Shown here piece after piece: positions 46,021-55,612 of a stretch of 64,000 nt of DNA. The position numbers and the translations under genes were made by a program. This DNA comes from Dyadobacter psychrophilus (GTDB lineage: Bacteria; Bacteroidota; Bacteroidia; Cytophagales; Spirosomataceae). The stretch covers positions 1,054,001 to 1,118,000 of the forward strand of contig NZ_FUZA01000002.1 of assembly GCF_900167945.1 (NCBI RefSeq). Reading direction: 5' to 3'. Within the stretch, counting starts at the first letter, position 1. Every line of letters starts with the position of its first letter. The notes under the pieces were generated by a model, which made no database searches, was not told the origin of the DNA, and saw nothing but the letters and a program-made list of their open reading frames with translations.

Positions 46021-47286
46021 ATGAAACCACAATTGGCCCAGGTAAGATGGTATCGGATCATTCCGGTTGTTTTCGTAACATACAGTCTTGCTTATCTGGA
46101 CAGGGCCAACTTCGGCTTTGCGGTTGCCGGCGGAATGGCCGGAGATTTAAATATTACGCCCAACACATCCACATTACTCAGCTCGCTTTTTTTTCTGGGT
46201 TATTTCTTTTTCCAGATTCCGGGTGCACAATATGCGGCGCATAAGGCAGCTAAAAAGCTGATATTCATTTCGTTGATCTGTTGGGGTGCGTTGGCGGCTG
46301 CTACGGGGATGGTAAATGACACAACCACGCTGATCGTGATCCGCTTCATGCTTGGTGTGGTGGAAAGCGCAGTAATGCCTGCCATGCTTATTTTACTTAG
46401 CCAATGGTTTACCAAAGAAGAACGGTCACGCGCGAACACTTTTCTTATTCTCGGAAACCCGGTTACGGTGCTCTGGATGTCCGTTTTGTCAGGTTATCTG
46501 ATTGATTCGATGGGCTGGCGGTGGATGTTTATTATTCAGGGATTACCTGGCATTCTTTGGGCTTTTATCTGGTGGAAACTCATTGATGAGCGTCCAATGG
46601 AAGCAAAATGGCTTTCGGAAGATGAAAAAATGGAGCTGGAAAAACGTTTGCAGGAAGAGCAGGTTGGCATAAAACCGGTTAAAAACTACGCAGAAGCATT
46701 TCGGTCCAGAAAAGTAATCTTGTTATCACTTCAATATCTTTTATGGAGCGTCGGGGTTTATGGATTTGTAATGTGGCTGCCTTCGATCATTAAGGCTGCA
46801 CCGGATATGAATATGGTTACCACCGGCTGGCTGTCATCCGTCCCGTATTTGTTTGCGGTTATCGGAATGCTTAGCGCGTCTTATTTTTCAGACAAATCAG
46901 GCAACAGGAAAATATTTATCTGGCCGTTTTTATTGATTGCAGCCATCTGTTTATATGCTACAGTGTTGCTGGGCCCGGAGAAATTCTGGTTTTCATATGT
47001 ACTGCTGGTCATTGCGGGAGGAGCTTTATACACACCATACGGTCCGTTTTTTGCCGCTATTGCAGATGTTTTACCAAAAAATGTCATCGGCGGTGCCATT
47101 GGTTTGATCAACAGTCTGGGTGCATTGGGATCTTTCGCGGGGTCTTATCTGGTGGGTTATCTCAATAGTGAAACCGGAAATTTTAATGCATCCTACACAT
47201 TAATGTCCGGCGCATTGGTCCTTGCCACTATAATCACCTGGGTTGTGATCCCTGCACCTAAAAAATTGCAGGTTGCGCCCATTTAG
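46021..47286 (+). CDS. MFS transporter, ACS (anion:cation symporter)-like
   Basis: 421 residues, 12 TM helices. 'YSLAYLDRANFGFAVAGGMA' at the end of TM1 is the ACS-family signature, and 'MLGVVESAVMPAMLILLSQW' and 'FLILGNPVTVLWMSVLSG' match the N-half. ACS members import organic anions such as hexuronates, tartrate, phthalate or pantothenate. Substrate unknown. The last 4 bp overlap the convergent MOSC gene. Confidence 0.85.
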   Translation: MKPQLAQVRWYRIIPVVFVTYSLAYLDRANFGFAVAGGMAGDLNITPNTSTLLSSLFFLGYFFFQIPGAQYAAHKAAKKLIFISLICWGALAAATGMVNDTTTLIVIRFMLGVVESAVMPAMLILLSQWFTKEERSRANTFLILGNPVTVLWMSVLSGYLIDSMGWRWMFIIQGLPGILWAFIWWKLIDERPMEAKWLSEDEKMELEKRLQEEQVGIKPVKNYAEAFRSRKVILLSLQYLLWSVGVYGFVMWLPSIIKAAPDMNMVTTGWLSSVPYLFAVIGMLSASYFSDKSGNRKIFIWPFLLIAAICLYATVLLGPEKFWFSYVLLVIAGGALYTPYGPFFAAIADVLPKNVIGGAIGLINSLGALGSFAGSYLVGYLNSETGNFNASYTLMSGALVLATIITWVVIPAPKKLQVAPI

Positions 47287-48077
47287 AAAAGCGTTATGAT
47301 ATCACCCTCCCGCACAATGCCGCTCTCGAGCCCGACGACATTTTGTCCAAAAAAGATATCTTTTCCTTCCCTGCGGTAACTTGCCAGCGTTTTGAGCGTC
47401 TCAGGACTTTTAATCCCCGTTTTCGGGTCAATGTTGACCATTATGCAGCGCTCACAAGGCTTTGCCACCTGGAAACGTGTATCTCCGATCGTTATGGTTT
47501 TCCAGAGGTCTTCCTCAAAGGGCGCGGTGCCTGTAATCACGAAGTTTGGCCGGAAGCGCTTGCTTTCAATGGATTGAGAAAGTTTGCTGTTCAAATCGTC
47601 CAGCGATGCCTGTGATATGAGCAGATACGGAAAGTCGTCGGCGAAGCTGACTGTGTGATCTTTTTCGGCATATGTCGAATTCATTTTTCGCTGTGTATCA
47701 GGAGTCATTTCCACAATGCGGACGATCTTGCCGAGTCGTTCGCTCAACCATTCATCGGCTAGTTTTGAGACCGTTCTTGCCGGGACCACATCATGCCAGA
47801 TCTTCACTTCAATGTCATCATCGTCTTCCCTTTCAAAAGGAACAAGTATTTGATTAACAGGATCATATCGGTGCGAAATAAAAAGGCCGTCATCTGAAAA
47901 TGCGACGTCTAGCAAGGCCATTTGGGCATTCGTGCGCTGGGTAAGAAAAGTGCCTTTTTCATCCACCACCAGCCAGCGCCGGTCATACTGTAACCCACGT
48001 TCTTCGGCAAGTGATTCTTTCAAACGAATTCCCCCGAGGGACTTTACGGGATAAACCCATATTTCTGATAAAATCAT
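47283..48077 (-). CDS. MOSC-domain protein (YcbX/mARC-like)
   Basis: 264 residues. N-terminal MOSC beta-barrel ('LSEIWVYPVKSLGGIRLKES' then 'YDRRWLVVDEKGTFLTQRTN') followed by the MOSC domain. 'AKPCERCIMVNIDPKTGIKS' holds the conserved Cys that binds molybdenum cofactor in mARC/YcbX proteins. These reduce N-hydroxylated compounds. No ferredoxin domain is fused, unlike E. coli YcbX. Confidence 0.85.
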   Translation of the reverse strand: MILSEIWVYPVKSLGGIRLKESLAEERGLQYDRRWLVVDEKGTFLTQRTNAQMALLDVAFSDDGLFISHRYDPVNQILVPFEREDDDDIEVKIWHDVVPARTVSKLADEWLSERLGKIVRIVEMTPDTQRKMNSTYAEKDHTVSFADDFPYLLISQASLDDLNSKLSQSIESKRFRPNFVITGTAPFEEDLWKTITIGDTRFQVAKPCERCIMVNIDPKTGIKSPETLKTLASYRREGKDIFFGQNVVGLESGIVREGDIITLF

Positions 48078-48223
48078 TGGCGGGAGATTGTAGTGTTTGA
48101 TCTGGAACTCGGTTTAATGATGTGATTTAGTTAAAAAACTATTCCCAAAATGATATTGGTATAATTGTTTATTACATTCAAAAAAAGAATCGGATTAATT
48201 TACACTTAACATTTTGTAAAGCA

Positions 48224-49930
48224 TTGAAGACGCGTATTGCCATCCTAGGCGGTGGCCCAAGTGCATTGTTTGTCTTAAAGAGATTTGTAGAAGCTGGTCA
48301 TAAGGACCTTGAAATACACATTTTTGAACGTAAAAAACTACTGGGTGCAGGAATGCCTTATAGTTATGAAGGCTCCAACCAAGAGCATGTAACGAATGTG
48401 TCTGATAACGAAATCCCGGAAATCGTGACTTCCATTGAGGAATGGATCCAGACCGTGCCCGAGGATGTGCTCATCCGGTTTGGCATTGACCGGGACCGTT
48501 TTAATGAATATAAAGTGCTGCCCAGGCTGCTGTTTGGCCAGTATTTATCTGCCCAATTTGATTTGCTATTAAAAAAGGCGGAAAGGCTGGGGTTGCAGAT
48601 ACATGTTCATACGGGTTGCAGGGTGGTTGACATTATCGATATTCCTTCCGAAAAAAAGGTGGATGTTGTCATTGAAAGATCAGGTTTGTCGCGATTCAAC
48701 CGCGTGATCATTTGCACCGGACACAACTGGCCGGTCAAACATGAAGGCACCATACCCGGCTATTTTGACTCGCCATATCCTCCTGCGAAGTTAAAATTAC
48801 AACTCAATCACCCCATAGCGATCCGAGGATCATCATTAACCGCCATTGATGCCATGCGCACGCTGGCCAGGAATAACGGGTCGTTTCATTCGGATGAGTC
48901 TGGGAAAGTTGTTTTTACTCCTTCGGACGAAAGTCTGGAATTTAAGCTCGTTATGCATTCCAGGAACGGACTTTTGCCTGCTATCCGCTTCCATTTGGAA
49001 GATCCGCTTCTCTCGGATGAGGCATTGCTGACAGAAGATGAGATTGAGCAAAACAGACAGGAAAATGATGGTTTCCTGCAACTGGATTATATTTTCGAGA
49101 AAGCTTTTAAGAATCTGTTCCTGGAAAAAGATCCTAAGTTTTATGAACGGATCAAAGATAAGAGCATTGAGGATTTTGTGGAAATGATGATGGGCATGCG
49201 TGAAAAAATGGAGCCCTTTGCCCTTTTCAGAAAAGAATATGCGGAAGCGGAAAGGTCGATCAAAAATGAGGAATCAATTCATTGGAAAGAGATTCTGGCG
49301 GTTTTGAGCTATGTTTTGAATTATCCTGCCAAATATATGTCAGCCGAGGACCGGATGAGATTGCAAAAGGTTTTGATGCCGCTCATTTCAATCGTAATTG
49401 CTTTTGTTCCGCAAAGTTCCGCCAAAGAAATGCTGGCGCTGGACGATGCCGGAAAGCTGGAAATTGTTTCGGTAGGGGATGATAGTCAGGTGGATCCGGA
49501 AAGTGAAGGCGGCGTTACTTATCGTTATACCGATGAGTCCGGGGAATCAAAAGCTATTTATTACAACACATTTGTCGATTGTATCGGACAGCCGCATTTG
49601 CCTTTTGAGAGTTTTCCATTTAAAAGCCTTATTGCTGACGGAACCGTTCGGCCTGCACATTTAAAATTCAGGTCCTCTGCGGCAGGAGGGGAAGCGGTTG
49701 CGGATGGAAATAAGGATGTTGAGCAGACAGCCCGGGAAGATTTTTACCTGAAAGTGCCCGGCATTGCGATCACAGATAACTTTCAGGTTGTATCGCGGTC
49801 GGGTGATATTAACCGCCGCATTTACATTATGGCCGTTCCTTATATTGGTGGCTACAATCCTGACTATTCCGGACTCGACTTTTGCGAACAAGCCTCGTCA
49901 ACCATTGCAGATAGCATTTTAAATGATTAG
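48224..49930 (+). CDS. FAD/NAD(P)-binding protein (FAD-NAD(P)-binding family)
   Basis: 568 residues. The frame opens with a TTG at 48224; no in-frame ATG or GTG precedes it, and the Rossmann motif 'RIAILGGGPSALFVLKRF' follows three residues later, so TTG is the likely start. Further flavin-binding signs: 'RFNRVIICTGHNWPV', 'HPIAIRGSSLTAIDAMRTLA', and 'YYNTFVDCIGQPHLPFESF'. It resembles the large FAD-NAD(P)-binding family (HI0933/CzcO-like). Substrate not known. Confidence 0.8.
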   Translation: MKTRIAILGGGPSALFVLKRFVEAGHKDLEIHIFERKKLLGAGMPYSYEGSNQEHVTNVSDNEIPEIVTSIEEWIQTVPEDVLIRFGIDRDRFNEYKVLPRLLFGQYLSAQFDLLLKKAERLGLQIHVHTGCRVVDIIDIPSEKKVDVVIERSGLSRFNRVIICTGHNWPVKHEGTIPGYFDSPYPPAKLKLQLNHPIAIRGSSLTAIDAMRTLARNNGSFHSDESGKVVFTPSDESLEFKLVMHSRNGLLPAIRFHLEDPLLSDEALLTEDEIEQNRQENDGFLQLDYIFEKAFKNLFLEKDPKFYERIKDKSIEDFVEMMMGMREKMEPFALFRKEYAEAERSIKNEESIHWKEILAVLSYVLNYPAKYMSAEDRMRLQKVLMPLISIVIAFVPQSSAKEMLALDDAGKLEIVSVGDDSQVDPESEGGVTYRYTDESGESKAIYYNTFVDCIGQPHLPFESFPFKSLIADGTVRPAHLKFRSSAAGGEAVADGNKDVEQTAREDFYLKVPGIAITDNFQVVSRSGDINRRIYIMAVPYIGGYNPDYSGLDFCEQASSTIADSILND

Positions 49931-50028
49931 GAAGCATTGCCGATATATGGTAACAAACATTTTTTTTGTCTGGTAAGTATTTTATCAGCCCTGCACGCTT
50001 GTTCTTCAACAATAACCCCAAATCTAAA

Positions 50029-50754
50029 ATGTTCAAGCCCACCTTACTCGCCCTGCTGCTGAACTTTGCCTTCGTAAGTGCAAATTCACAAGCGCTTAAT
50101 ACGCTATCCACAACCGAAAAGAAGGATGGCTGGAAACTGTTGTTTGACGGAAAAGACCTCAAAGGCTGGCATGCATACGGCGGTAAGGAAGTCGGTTCTG
50201 CATGGATTATCGAGCAGGGCGCTATTAAACTGAATGTTCCGGAACGCGCAGGGAATAAAGCCAAAAACGGGGGCGACATTGTGATCGATGAGGTTGTTAG
50301 TGGCGATTTTGAGTTTAAAGCGGAATGGAAAGTGAGTAAATATGCCAACAGCGGCATTTTCTTTTTTGTCACAGAATCACCGAAATATAAAAACATGCAC
50401 GATACCGGCCTGGAACTTCAAGTGATCGACGACAAGATCTACGAGGGCGCCAGGGAAAATACGCATCGTGCAAGTGACTTTTTTGGCATTGCCAACGCGC
50501 GTCTGCGGGAAGGAAATCCGGAAGGGGAATGGAACAAGATCCATTTTATAGTAAAAAAGGGCAAGCTTACTGTATACCAAAACGAATTCATGGTGCAGGA
50601 GCACGATCTGAACAGCGCTGACTGGAAACAGAAAGTAGCCAACAGCGGATTGAAAGCCGCACCCATTTCCACAGGCTCTTATGCTGGGCGAATTGGATTG
50701 CAGGATTGGGGAAGCACTGTCTGGTATCGCAACATTAAGCTGCGCAAACTTTGA
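50029..50754 (+). CDS. Secreted DUF1080 (3-keto-disaccharide hydrolase-type) protein
   Basis: 241 residues from the ATG at 50029, chosen because a signal peptide follows ('LLALLLNFAFVSANSQA'); the longer frame from 49966 adds an unlikely leader. DUF1080 marks: 'KDGWKLLFDGKDLKGWHAYG', 'DFEFKAEWKVSKYANSGIFF', 'HDTGLELQVIDDKIYEG' and 'YAGRIGLQDWGSTVWYRNIK'. Such concanavalin-like domains include enzymes that cleave 3-keto-glycosides. A sugar isomerase gene 1.2 kb away could fit that chemistry, but the link is only suggestive. Confidence 0.87.
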   Translation: MFKPTLLALLLNFAFVSANSQALNTLSTTEKKDGWKLLFDGKDLKGWHAYGGKEVGSAWIIEQGAIKLNVPERAGNKAKNGGDIVIDEVVSGDFEFKAEWKVSKYANSGIFFFVTESPKYKNMHDTGLELQVIDDKIYEGARENTHRASDFFGIANARLREGNPEGEWNKIHFIVKKGKLTVYQNEFMVQEHDLNSADWKQKVANSGLKAAPISTGSYAGRIGLQDWGSTVWYRNIKLRKL

Positions 50755-50777
50755 TCCAGGTCAGAAAATGCTTTTGA

Positions 50778-51869
50778 CTAATTTTTAAAAGACAAAGTAA
50801 ACCGCGAACCTTCATTGGGCCTGCTTTCCAGCACAATGCTGCCACCCAGGCTAGTGATCTGGTTGTGCACCAGGTAAAGACCAATTCCTTTGCCATCTGC
50901 GTGGTTATGAAATGTTTGGTTCAGCCGGAAAACTTTGTTATCAATCGCTTCCATATCAAAACCAAGTCCGCGGTCGGAATAGATCAGCTGTGTTGCATTA
51001 GCGTTCTGCCTGGAAAAAATAGTAATGTCCGGATTTTCGCCGGGAATGGAATATTTAATGGAATTGGTGATGAGGTTCAGAAATGTGCTTTCCAGGTAAG
51101 CACCATTGTATCTGATGGTTTTTAATTTTGAAAAATCAATGTGAAACCTGGTCTTGGAATTTTGAATCAATGATCTCAGTGAGTTCCTGACATTATTAAG
51201 GGACTTTTCAATATCCAGTTCTTCCACTTTCACTGTAAGCAGGTCCTTCTGCACGAGAATATCCACATAGTTGTTCAATGTATCTTTCAATCCTTCTGCC
51301 GCCATTTTAAGGATGTCCAAAAATTGAAGCGTCTCTTCATCTGTGATTTTGGATGTGTCCATCATCTCAAAAACCGAAAGCAGGTTGCTCACGGGAGAAC
51401 GAAGGTCATGTGATGTGGTGTAAGTCAGTTGTTTAAGATCGTAATTGATCTTTGTGAGGCTTGCGATAAGCCCGTTGCGGTCTTTTTCGAGCAGTTTTAA
51501 ATGGGTAATGTTCTTAGCAATCGCATAAACCAGCTTTTCATCATAACGCGGCATGGAAGTCCACGAGAGCCACACGATGTCGCCATTTTTAGTAACATAA
51601 CGGTTTTCGTAGTCCAGGAGTGGGACGTTGTTTTTCAGATTTTCGCGATGCTGACCGGTAATGTCGCGGTCGTCGGGATGGATGAAAGTGTCAATAGGGC
51701 TGCTCATCAATTCCTCTTCACTATAACCCAGCAAATTCGAGACCGCCGGATTAATTTCTTTAAAAAAACCGTCAAACCCAGCGATACACAGCAGGTCGGC
51801 CGATTTTTGAAAAAAGAGGTCTTTGTTAAAGGTCGTTTTGTACAAAGGAAGAATAGAGGTAGCGCTCAT
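50778..51869 (-). CDS. PAS-domain sensor histidine kinase, cytoplasmic
   Basis: 363 residues without TM segments. PAS domain at ~20-125 ('ADLLCIAGFDGFFKEINPAV', 'NGDIVWLSWTSMPRYD'), HisKA with 'YTTSHDLRSPVSNLLSVFEM' (His154) and HATPase with 'FLNLITNSIKYS', 'YSDRGLGFDMEAI' and 'ADGKGIGLYLVHNQI'. No response regulator is adjacent (orphan). It likely senses a redox or ligand signal through the PAS domain. Confidence 0.9.
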   Translation of the reverse strand: MSATSILPLYKTTFNKDLFFQKSADLLCIAGFDGFFKEINPAVSNLLGYSEEELMSSPIDTFIHPDDRDITGQHRENLKNNVPLLDYENRYVTKNGDIVWLSWTSMPRYDEKLVYAIAKNITHLKLLEKDRNGLIASLTKINYDLKQLTYTTSHDLRSPVSNLLSVFEMMDTSKITDEETLQFLDILKMAAEGLKDTLNNYVDILVQKDLLTVKVEELDIEKSLNNVRNSLRSLIQNSKTRFHIDFSKLKTIRYNGAYLESTFLNLITNSIKYSIPGENPDITIFSRQNANATQLIYSDRGLGFDMEAIDNKVFRLNQTFHNHADGKGIGLYLVHNQITSLGGSIVLESRPNEGSRFTLSFKN

Positions 51870-51960
51870 CTAACTGTTTCAGATTCTCTCTTAAATTAGT
51901 TTAAGATAAAGTGAAACGCAACTAACATTGTAGAATTATTACTAAGATTGCCGTTCAGGT

Positions 51961-52800
51961 TTATTTTAATCCCAGCGTTTTGTTATAGTATTTAACTGTC
52001 TCTATAACCGATTGCAGGTTTGTCGGCTTTTCCTGGCGATCGCGCTCTATGATGATATGCCCATTGAAATTCTGTCTTTCAAGCTCTTTAAAAACCGCAG
52101 GAAAATCGATCACGCCGGTTCCAACCACCACATCTACAAGTTTTGGATCGTTATACGCAGCAATGTCTTTGAGGTGGATCGCGATAATACGGCCTTCCAG
52201 CTTTTTTAATGCTTCCACCGGATTAATGCCACTTTTAGGCATATGGCCCAGATCAGCGCAAACGCCAAAATTCGGATGTCCTTTTAATGCGGCCAGGGTA
52301 GAATAGGGATGCCAGTAAGCGCTTGTTCCTTTCCAATGGTTATGGATTGCCAGTTTCATTCCGTAAACACCTGCAAGGCTGTCGATGCTGTCCCACATTT
52401 TTACGGGCGGCTCGGCGGTAACATATTTTACCTTGAATTGTTTGGCTATCTCAAATTCTTTTTTCCAATCATCCACTGTTTTGCCACCCACAAGGTAAAT
52501 ACTTTCCATTTTCAGGCCTGTTTTATCGAGGATCGTTTTGAGTCTTGCAATTCCCGAGGGGGAGAGTTTCATCATGATGGAATCTTTCAATTCCGGGCCG
52601 GCTTTGGCAAATGTAAAGCCTTCCACATATTTCAGGCCAGCGCTGTCCGCTTTCGCTAATTGCCCCTCAAAGGAGAATGGATTAAATGTATAAAGCGCCA
52701 CACCGAGCTTCCAGTCACGGGGAGCTAAATGGCTCATTGCCAGTAAAGTGAAACAAGCGGTAAGCAAAAAAGCAGATTTGAATAATACAGATCGTGTCAT
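51961..52800 (-). CDS. Exported sugar phosphate isomerase/epimerase (TIM barrel)
   Basis: 279 residues, with an N-terminal signal sequence ('LLTACFTLLAMSHLA'). Barrel motifs: 'DWKLGVALYTFNPFSFEGQL', 'GMKLAIHNHWKGTSAYWHPY', 'GVCADLGHMPKSGINP', 'IIAIHLKDIAAYNDPKL' and 'GHIIIERDRQE', including the Glu/Asp/His metal ligands. The natural substrate is unknown. It is divergent from imuA and separated from it by the imuA promoter region. Confidence 0.82.
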   Translation of the reverse strand: MTRSVLFKSAFLLTACFTLLAMSHLAPRDWKLGVALYTFNPFSFEGQLAKADSAGLKYVEGFTFAKAGPELKDSIMMKLSPSGIARLKTILDKTGLKMESIYLVGGKTVDDWKKEFEIAKQFKVKYVTAEPPVKMWDSIDSLAGVYGMKLAIHNHWKGTSAYWHPYSTLAALKGHPNFGVCADLGHMPKSGINPVEALKKLEGRIIAIHLKDIAAYNDPKLVDVVVGTGVIDFPAVFKELERQNFNGHIIIERDRQEKPTNLQSVIETVKYYNKTLGLK

Positions 52801-52886
52801 GGATAATATGGTTTAAATTGATTAAGCGTCTTATTCTATTTTTTTACTAAGCCCACAGTAATGTTAAGCATAAAACCATAAAAATT

Positions 52887-52950
52887 TTTCGCAATTGAAA
52901 ATTAATTGGTACTTTTGAGATCATAAAATTGTTATTATTGGTAACAATTT
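52887..52950 (+). promoter_or_regulatory. imuA promoter with candidate damage-response operator
   Basis: TTTC (52887-52890), exactly 19 bp, then a perfect -7 TACTTTTG (52910-52917). Directly after it a perfect 9-bp inverted repeat AAATTGTTA (52926-52934) and TAACAATTT (52942-52950) encloses a 7-bp spacer. The dyad would cover the transcription start, a repressor position. It ends 14 bp before the imuA ATG. LexA-type control is an inference. Confidence 0.6.
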
Positions 52951-52964
52951 GCTCAACTTTCAAT

Positions 52965-53705
52965 ATGAATCAACTGGCCACAAAAAGCGATGTTGCAAGA
53001 CAGCTGCAAAAGGAAATTCTTTCTTTGCAGGGGTTTAAAACGGCGTCTGACGGGCCACAGCGTTCCTTACATTTTGGAGAGCTGGAAAAGGCATTCCCCA
53101 ATCAGGTTTTTCCGACAGGTGCGGTTCATGAGTTTTTGAGCAGTGGTATGGACGATGTTGCGGCTACAACCGGTTTTATGTTAGGACTGCTGGGGAAGTT
53201 GCTGGAAAAGGGTGGGGCTTGTCTCTGGATCAGTATGAACCGGACGCTTTTTCCTCCTGCCATGAAATTTTTCGGAATTGAACCGGATAAGGTCATTTTT
53301 ATAGATCTGTTGAAAGAGCAGGATGTGTTATGGGCTGTGGAGGAATCGTTAAAATGCGATGCGCTCACAGCCGTGGTAGGGGAGCTCAACGAAATATCAT
53401 TAACGCAGTCCAGGCGGTTGCAGCTTGCCGTAGAACATAGCCGGGTTACCGGATTTCTCCATCGCTGCAATCCCAGGAGTGTGAACACATTGGCTTGTGT
53501 ATCACGCTGGAAGGTAAAACCCATTCCCAGCCAGCTGGAAGACGGTATGCCTGGTGTAGGATTTCCCCGCTGGCACGTCCAGCTCCTGAAAGTCCGTAAC
53601 GGAGAACCCGGCGAATGGAAACTGGAATGGTCCGACGGGCAATTTAATTATCTTGAAAAAGAGATTAAGGTGCTGGAAGGTAAGAAGTTGTTGCAGGTTG
53701 GATAA
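52965..53705 (+). CDS. imuA: ImuA-like SOS mutagenesis protein (RecA/SulA-fold)
   Basis: 246 residues from the ATG at 52965; a longer TTG-started frame at 52929 would run through the operator. The protein has the ImuA pattern: 'VFPTGAVHEFLSSGMDDVAA' followed by 'GLLGKLLEKGGACLWISMNR' and 'LKCDALTAVVGELNEISLTQ', a RecA-like core that lacks a clear Walker A. With ImuB and DnaE2 it forms the damage-induced mutasome. Its partners here lie 7.5 kb downstream rather than adjacent. Confidence 0.85.
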   Translation: MNQLATKSDVARQLQKEILSLQGFKTASDGPQRSLHFGELEKAFPNQVFPTGAVHEFLSSGMDDVAATTGFMLGLLGKLLEKGGACLWISMNRTLFPPAMKFFGIEPDKVIFIDLLKEQDVLWAVEESLKCDALTAVVGELNEISLTQSRRLQLAVEHSRVTGFLHRCNPRSVNTLACVSRWKVKPIPSQLEDGMPGVGFPRWHVQLLKVRNGEPGEWKLEWSDGQFNYLEKEIKVLEGKKLLQVG

Positions 53706-53725
53706 AGGTGTGACAATGGCCAGAT

Positions 53726-54595
53726 TTACTTATCCATTTGCCTCTTGAAAAATGCCCAGGTTTCTTCGAAAATGTCAAAATCAGTCAGGAACTCATGTTT
53801 TCCGTTGATGACTTTTAATAATGTCACTTCTGGTTTCCCCTTCTTTTGATACGTGTATTTTTCTACGGTGACGCTGTTGTTTTTATCACCATCCGGCATC
53901 ATTGATTTGACTGGCACACCGCTGTAACCGTCCAGTTTAGCCCAATATTGAAATGATTGATCTGTAGCGCGAACCGTCCCAAGCGTCACGCCTGCCGTTT
54001 TCACTTCACCGCCGTTGTAAGGATTGGTTTCGTCAGCCGTTCCATTGGTGATCATGACTGGTAAAGGAACATTCATTGCCGCGCAGTCCATATTTTCATC
54101 CGTGGGCATGTTGGCAACAATGGCCGAAATTGCCTTGATTTTTCCAGGCATTGTCAGTGCCAGTTTGTACGACATATGCCCGCCACCAGAGAATCCGGTC
54201 GCAAAAACGTGTGCTTTGTTAATCTTATATTTATCAGAAAAAAAGTCGATCATCGCTGAGAAAAATGCTTCCTCATTGAGATTTTCCTTATTTGCAATTG
54301 CTGTTGAAGCTTTACGGCATTCATTCCAGTATTTCTTATAACCGGCTGGATAAACAAGGACCAAATTCTCAGCCTCAGCCCTGGCTTGTAATTTTGCAGC
54401 TCTCGGCGCAAATCCAACCGGTTCTCCACCCGATCCATGCATGACGAAAACAAGGCTCGCGCCAGGTGTAATCTTCACAGATTTATCATAAACAAAAACG
54501 CGGTGAAGCCCCTCAATCAATAGTGAATCGGAAACCAATTGTGCTTTTGAGGCAAATGAGATAGAAAATAGCGCAGGAAGGATAAACTTCAACAT
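53726..54595 (-). CDS. Exported alpha/beta-hydrolase esterase (PHB depolymerase/LpqC-like)
   Basis: 289 residues with a signal peptide ('MLKFILPALFSISFASKAQ'). 'SLVFVMHGSGGEPVGFAPRA' is the oxyanion strand region, 'VFATGFSGGGHMSYKLALTM' the nucleophile elbow with Ser in GFSGG, and 'ITNGTADETNPYNGGEVKT' and 'LKVINGKHEFLTDFDIF' supply the Asp and His of the triad. Resembles feruloyl-esterase/PHB-depolymerase-like enzymes; the substrate is unknown. Confidence 0.85.
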   Translation of the reverse strand: MLKFILPALFSISFASKAQLVSDSLLIEGLHRVFVYDKSVKITPGASLVFVMHGSGGEPVGFAPRAAKLQARAEAENLVLVYPAGYKKYWNECRKASTAIANKENLNEEAFFSAMIDFFSDKYKINKAHVFATGFSGGGHMSYKLALTMPGKIKAISAIVANMPTDENMDCAAMNVPLPVMITNGTADETNPYNGGEVKTAGVTLGTVRATDQSFQYWAKLDGYSGVPVKSMMPDGDKNNSVTVEKYTYQKKGKPEVTLLKVINGKHEFLTDFDIFEETWAFFKRQMDK

Positions 54596-54673
54596 ATTAG
54601 AAATCGAGGACTGATTGTGTCCTGCAATTTACATGTTAGCCGATGTTTTTGCGCTATTTTTTGTCAAATAACC

Positions 54674-55096
54674 TTACGCATTTTCCAGCGCAGCGATATC
54701 GAACTTACTCATTTGCATAAACGCTTCGATTACCCGTGGCGCCTTTTCCGGATCGGACATTAGTTTCGATAGGACACTCGGAACGATCTGCCACGACATA
54801 CCGAATTTGTCATCCAGCCATCCACATTGGTTATACGAGCCGCCTTCGCCCAGCTTTTCCCAGTAATAGTCGATTTCTTCCTGTGTATCACATTCGACTA
54901 CGAAGGAAGTGGCAGGTGAAAATTTATAATGCGGACCGCCGTTCAATCCCATAAACTTGAAACCGTTGAGCTCGAAGGTCACGACCATCGGATTTTCAGC
55001 GAGTATTTTTGAACTTTTGAAAATTGAACAATAGTGATCGGCGGCTTCTTTTGCATTTCCGTCGTACCAAAGGCAAGGATAAAGTGGCTTGATCAT
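54674..55096 (-). CDS. VOC-family (PhnB/glyoxalase-like) protein
   Basis: 140 residues. 'IKPLYPCLWYDGNAKEAADH', 'YCSIFKSSKILAENPMVVTF' and 'KFMGLNGGPHYKFSPATSF' are typical of the PhnB-like VOC group (often mis-named 3-demethylubiquinone methyltransferase), as is 'GWLDDKFGMSWQIVPSVL'. Metal or ligand unknown. It is third in an ArsR-SRPBCC-VOC operon, 21 bp after the SRPBCC gene. Confidence 0.88.
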   Translation of the reverse strand: MIKPLYPCLWYDGNAKEAADHYCSIFKSSKILAENPMVVTFELNGFKFMGLNGGPHYKFSPATSFVVECDTQEEIDYYWEKLGEGGSYNQCGWLDDKFGMSWQIVPSVLSKLMSDPEKAPRVIEAFMQMSKFDIAALENA

Positions 55097-55117
55097 TTTA
55101 AATAAGGTTTAGTTTTA

Positions 55118-55612
55118 TTAGAATTGTTTGATTAACAGGTCGTCCAGCTTCTTGAACCCTTCATTCAGCCCGACCTCCATGCCTGACTGCACCAGGCCGT
55201 CCCGATCGTCCACGGATTTGAAAATGGACTGAATGCTCAATCTGGTCCTATCGCCCGGCAGCTCAGTCAGCGTCAGAAATTCCAGTGAAACGTGTCCGCG
55301 TTCGGGCAGCCCTTCAAATTCAAAAGTGCGGATAACCCGTTCAGGAGCAGCAACTTCGTGAATTGCTCCATTAAACCCAAATTCGCCCGCGCCATTACGC
55401 AATGTGTGTACAAAGCGATATGAACCACCCGAACGGTTATCGAGCTTATCAATTTTCATGTCCATATCACTCGGCCCCATCCATTGCATGAGGAATTCCG
55501 GTTCGCTGAATGCGCGGAATACCAATTCCCGCGAAGCTTCAAATTCCCGCTCGATGAATAGCTCTTGTTTGCCTGGTTCGGCAGTGATTTTGGTTTCGTT
55601 TTTACTTGCCAT
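55118..55612 (-). CDS. SRPBCC (AHSA1-like) protein, module 1
   Basis: 164 residues, Bet v1/START-like fold: '[20 protein letters not shown]', '[18 protein letters not shown]', '[17 protein letters not shown]' and C-terminal '[19 protein letters not shown]'. Such domains bind small hydrophobic ligands. The start overlaps the ArsR stop by 11 bp, indicating translational coupling. Paired repressor and ligand-binder suggest a ligand or stress response, but no ligand is known. Confidence 0.88.
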   Translation of the reverse strand: MASKNETKITAEPGKQELFIEREFEASRELVFRAFSEPEFLMQWMGPSDMDMKIDKLDNRSGGSYRFVHTLRNGAGEFGFNGAIHEVAAPERVIRTFEFEGLPERGHVSLEFLTLTELPGDRTRLSIQSIFKSVDDRDGLVQSGMEVGLNEGFKKLDDLLIKQF

